From Aliiruegeria haliotis (GTDB taxonomy: Bacteria; Pseudomonadota; Alphaproteobacteria; Rhodobacterales; Rhodobacteraceae), in the NCBI RefSeq assembly GCF_003003255.1, contig NZ_PVTD01000002.1, forward strand, positions 248,001 to 312,000: a stretch of 64,000 nt of DNA, in the 5' to 3' direction. Positions 60,857 through 64,000 of the stretch are shown here, in pieces (within the stretch, counting starts at the first letter, position 1; each line of letters begins with the position of its first letter). The translations under genes were made by a program, and so were the position numbers. The notes beneath the pieces were generated by a model. That model was not told the DNA's origin. It did no database searches and was given only the letters and a program-made list of their open reading frames with translations.

Positions 60857-63268
60857 ATGTCCCGCCCGCTTCCCCCTGCTTTCACCGACTGGTTCGCCGC
60901 GCGCGGATGGGAGGTTCACCCGCATCAGCAGCTCATGCTGGACAGGGCCGACGCCCCTGCCCTCCTGCTCATCGCTCCGACTGGCGGCGGAAAGACTCTG
61001 GCAGGGTTTCTGCCCACGCTGGCGGAGCTTTCGGACGGCGACCATGGCGGGCTGCACACGCTCTACGTGTCCCCGCTGAAGGCGCTGGCCGCCGACATTC
61101 GCCGCAACCTGACCATGCCGGTCACTGAGATGGGGCTGCCGATCAGGATCGAGGACCGCACCGGCGACACGTCGGCGACACGGAAAAAGCGCCAGCGGGC
61201 CGACCCGCCACACATCCTGCTGACGACGCCGGAATCGCTCGCCCTGCTGACCTCCTACGAGGATGCGCCGCGCATGTTCGCCGGCCTCTCCCGGGTGATC
61301 GTGGACGAGATCCACGCCCTCGCCGAGAGCAAGCGGGGCGACCAGCTCATGCTGTCGCTTGCCCGCCTGTCGACACTTGCCCCCGGATTGCGCCGCGTTG
61401 GGCTCTCTGCGACGGTCGACGACCCGAAGGCCATCGGGCAACTGATGGCGCGTCACCCCGACCCGGTGGAGATTGTGCAGGCCGATCCCGGCCCCGCGCC
61501 CGACATCTCCATGCTGGAAACCGAAACGCCGCCGCCCTGGTCCGGCGGTGGCGGGCGATACGCGATCCCGGCGGTTCTCGACCAGGTTCGCCAGCACCGG
61601 ACCACGCTGATCTTCCACAACACCCGCGCGCAGGCGGAGATCTTCTTTCACCACCTCTGGCTTGCCAACGACGAGGGGCTTCCGATCGGCATCCACCACG
61701 GTTCGCTCGCCCGCGAACAACGGGAGAAGGTGGAGGCCGCGATGGTCGCGGGAAAGCTGCGCGCCATTGTCTGCACCGGCTCTCTCGATCTCGGCATCGA
61801 CTGGGGCGACGTGGACCTCGTGATCCAGGTCGGCGCACCGAAAAACGTCAAACGGCTGGTGCAGCGGATCGGGCGGGCAAATCATCGCTACAATGCGCCC
61901 TCAAAGGCGCTGCTTGTGCCCGCCAACAGGTTCGAGATCGTCGAATGCCAGGCGGCATTGGAAGCAGTGCAGGACGGTGACCTCGACGGCGCACCACGCG
62001 GCCCGGGCCCACGCGACGTGCTGTGCCAGCACATCCTGATAGCCGCCTGCGCGGGGCCCTTCTCCGCCGATGACCTGTATGCCGAATTGACCAGCGCCGG
62101 AGCCTATGCGGACCTGTCCCGCGCGGCGTTCGACGCCTGCCTCGATTTCGTTGCCACCGGCGGATACGCCCTGCGGGCCTATGACAAGTGGCAGCGATTG
62201 CAACAGCGCCCGGATGGCACTTGGCACCTGCGCGATCCACGTGCCGCGGCGCGCATTCGCATGAACATCGGCACAATTCAGGATTCCGACCTGCTGAAGG
62301 TCCGTATGAAGGGCCGGATGGGCGGCAAGCCGCTGGGCGAGGTCGAGGAGGCCTTCGCCGCCTCCTTGACCCCGGGCGACACCTTCCTGATCGGCGGGCA
62401 GATCGTGCGCTACGAGGGTTTGCGGGAGATGACGGTGGAGGTCACCCGCCACGCGGCCAGGAAGCCAAAGGTCGCCGTCTTCTCGGGCACGAAGTTCGCC
62501 AGTTCCACGCGGTTGCAGGAACGGATTCTGGAGATGTTCCGCCAACCCGACTGGCCGGCACTTCCGGGTCACACGCGGGACTGGCTGGCGCTGCAACGGG
62601 AGGTGTCCCGCCTGCCGGAACACGACCGGCTTCTGGTCGAGAGCTTCCCGCATGACGGTCGGCAGCATGTCTGCGCCTACGGGTTTGCCGGCAAGAACGC
62701 CCAGCAGACGCTTGGCCTGCTGCTCACGCGACGCATGGAGGACGCCGGCCTGCATCCGCTCGGCTTCGTCTCCACCGACTACGCCACCCTGATCTGGGGG
62801 TTGGATCCGCTGCGGGAGGCCGCACCGTTGTTCGCGCGCGAGACCCTGCGCGACGGGCTGGACACCTGGCTGGCCGGGAACGCGGTGATGAAACGCACCT
62901 TTCGCGCCTGCGCGACCATTGCCGGGCTTATCGAACGCAATACGATGGGCGCAAGGAAATCCGGGCGGCAGGCGACGTTTTCCTCCGACATTCTTTACGA
63001 CACGTTGTTGAAATACGAACCCGATCACTTGCTGATGCAAATCACGCGGGAAGAGGCCCTGCGAGGCTTGGTCGATTTCGGCCGGATCGAGGAGATGATC
63101 GACCGGATCGGCGACCGGATCGACCATGTGCGGCTCGACCGTGTGTCGCCGCTCGCCGCGCCCCTTTTTCTCGAGGTCGGGAAGGTACCCGTTGTCGGCG
63201 AAGGACGGGAGCGGCTGGTCGCCGAGGAAGCCGCGCGTCTGATGCAGGCGGCGGGGCTTTCGGCGTGA
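60857..63268 (+). CDS. Lhr-like DEXH helicase of ligase-associated DNA repair
   Basis: 803 aa. Walker A APTGGGKT (40-47), DEIH box in VIVDEIHAL (about 147-155), LSATV, and the HRxGR-type motif VQRIGRANHR (about 334). A winged-helix and Lhr-specific C-terminal core (DTFLIGGQIVRYEGLREMTVEV) follow. The length and the PdeM neighbour identify the 'ligase-associated DNA damage response' helicase. It unwinds DNA or DNA-RNA hybrids in repair. The ATG was chosen at MSRPLPPAFTDWFAARGWEV, the usual N-terminus. Confidence 0.95.
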   Translation: MSRPLPPAFTDWFAARGWEVHPHQQLMLDRADAPALLLIAPTGGGKTLAGFLPTLAELSDGDHGGLHTLYVSPLKALAADIRRNLTMPVTEMGLPIRIEDRTGDTSATRKKRQRADPPHILLTTPESLALLTSYEDAPRMFAGLSRVIVDEIHALAESKRGDQLMLSLARLSTLAPGLRRVGLSATVDDPKAIGQLMARHPDPVEIVQADPGPAPDISMLETETPPPWSGGGGRYAIPAVLDQVRQHRTTLIFHNTRAQAEIFFHHLWLANDEGLPIGIHHGSLAREQREKVEAAMVAGKLRAIVCTGSLDLGIDWGDVDLVIQVGAPKNVKRLVQRIGRANHRYNAPSKALLVPANRFEIVECQAALEAVQDGDLDGAPRGPGPRDVLCQHILIAACAGPFSADDLYAELTSAGAYADLSRAAFDACLDFVATGGYALRAYDKWQRLQQRPDGTWHLRDPRAAARIRMNIGTIQDSDLLKVRMKGRMGGKPLGEVEEAFAASLTPGDTFLIGGQIVRYEGLREMTVEVTRHAARKPKVAVFSGTKFASSTRLQERILEMFRQPDWPALPGHTRDWLALQREVSRLPEHDRLLVESFPHDGRQHVCAYGFAGKNAQQTLGLLLTRRMEDAGLHPLGFVSTDYATLIWGLDPLREAAPLFARETLRDGLDTWLAGNAVMKRTFRACATIAGLIERNTMGARKSGRQATFSSDILYDTLLKYEPDHLLMQITREEALRGLVDFGRIEEMIDRIGDRIDHVRLDRVSPLAAPLFLEVGKVPVVGEGRERLVAEEAARLMQAAGLSA

Positions 63269-63307
63269 TGGGCCCGCGTGGCGACCGGCTGCGGGGAGAG
63301 GAGAGGC

Positions 63308-63955
63308 ATGAACGCGCTGACGTTTAACGGAGAATCGCTGGTGCTGCGTCCGTCCGGCGCGCTGTGGTGGCCGACAGAGCGGCTGCTTTGTGTTTCCGAC
63401 CTGCATCTGGGCAAGGCGGAACGCATGGCCCGCCGCGGGGGCGCTCTGGTCCCGCCCTACGAATGTGACGAAACCCTGGAGCGGCTGGACGCCGAAATCT
63501 CGGCCATGGCGCCACGGCGGGTGATCTGCCTGGGCGACAGTTTCGACGATGGTCCGGCGGAACACGGCCTGTCCGAAGCACACCGGATGTGGATCGCGCG
63601 CATGATGGCAGGGCGCGACTGGGTCTGGATTGCGGGCAATCACGATCCCGGGCCGGTGCGGTTGGGGGGCGAACACCTGGCGGAGGTTCGGCTCGGCGGA
63701 CTGGTGTTCCGGCACATCGCCGAAGCCGATGCGGCCCCCGGCGAGGTTTCGGGCCACTACCATCCGAAAGCGCGGCTCGCCGGAAGCCGACGGCCCTGTT
63801 TCCTCACAGACGGGTGCCGCCTGATCCTGCCGGCCTTTGGCTCCTACACCGGCGGCATGGATGCTGATGCACCGGAGATTCTTGCCCTCCTGCGCCCGCC
63901 CATGAAGGCCGTGTTGACGGGCCCCACACCGGTCGTGTTTCCGATCGGCCCGTGA
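63308..63955 (+). CDS. pdeM: Ligase-associated phosphoesterase PdeM
   Basis: 215 aa, calcineurin-like metallophosphoesterase. Metal ligands are seen in VSDLHLGKAERMARRG, GDSFDDGP, AGNHDPG and GHYHPK. PdeM proteins are nucleases or phosphoesterases paired with the Lhr-like helicase, often with a DNA ligase and an MBL-fold exonuclease. Those two partners are not on either side here within the window. GAGGAGAG lies about 5 bp before the ATG. The 45 bases after the stop hold nothing I can name. Confidence 0.95.
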   Translation: MNALTFNGESLVLRPSGALWWPTERLLCVSDLHLGKAERMARRGGALVPPYECDETLERLDAEISAMAPRRVICLGDSFDDGPAEHGLSEAHRMWIARMMAGRDWVWIAGNHDPGPVRLGGEHLAEVRLGGLVFRHIAEADAAPGEVSGHYHPKARLAGSRRPCFLTDGCRLILPAFGSYTGGMDADAPEILALLRPPMKAVLTGPTPVVFPIGP

Positions 63956-64000
63956 CGGGGGGCTCCCGCCGGATCGGCCTCATCAAGGATGAGACCTCTC

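Overview
The window (about 64% G+C) reads as chromosome of an alphaproteobacterium of the Rhodobacteraceae/Roseobacter group. The basis is gene order known from that group: pccB with a PccR-type regulator, the ctaC-ctaB-ctaG-ctaE-SURF1-thrC-M16 peptidase-RimJ string, lysC near ptsP, and a Tad pilus locus with many small Flp pilins. Nearly all the sequence is coding. I saw no rRNA, tRNA, CRISPR array, insertion sequence or phage gene.

Layout. 0-5.7 kb: propionyl-CoA carboxylase beta subunit with three small genes downstream, an MFS exporter, and the regulator PccR with TTTGCAAA-type sites. 5.7-12.9 kb: YdcH-like protein, aspartate kinase, a small tyrosine phosphatase, PtsP (nitrogen-PTS enzyme I), a GNAT enzyme, a flavin reductase and a methyltransferase. 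13-20.5 kb: SulP transporter, NmrA-like protein, MTA phosphorylase and adenine phosphoribosyltransferase (purine salvage) with a foreign-looking small gene between them, a GlcD-type FAD oxidase and a secreted metallo-beta-lactamase-fold protein. 20.6-28.2 kb (minus strand): aa3 cytochrome oxidase subunits II and III and their assembly factors, followed by thrC, an M16 peptidase and a RimJ-like acetyltransferase. 28.4-34.4 kb: tldD, a GNAT enzyme, dprA and topA. 34.9-37.7 kb: WYL regulator with a VOC protein, and a two-subunit CoA transferase. 38-41 kb: an operon of an AglD2/LPG-synthase-like membrane protein with a DprE1-like oxidase and a DprE2-like reductase, then a lytic transglycosylase.

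42.2-56.1 kb is the Tad (tight adherence) pilus locus. Five closely related flp pilin genes, two of them identical, and one divergent flp are followed by cpaB, cpaC, a small lipoprotein, cpaE, cpaF, tadB, tadC, two TPR lipoproteins and the prepilin peptidase. A convergent dehydrogenase gene sits between tadC and the TPR genes. Each of the five flp genes is a separate small cassette. It has a shared box about 115-122 nt before the start, usually a 5'-UTR stem-loop whose stem changes sequence but keeps pairing, and a GC-rich 3' hairpin. This is the most interesting part of the window. Strong hairpins split the rest of the locus into several probable transcription units. CpaD and the minor pilins TadE/F/G are not in the window.

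56.1-64 kb: a secreted protein of unknown function, a GT-C-like membrane protein, an AAA ATPase, a beta-hydroxyacid dehydrogenase, and the Lhr-like helicase/PdeM pair known from 'ligase-associated' DNA repair clusters. All functions are inferred by reading the sequence; no database search was run.
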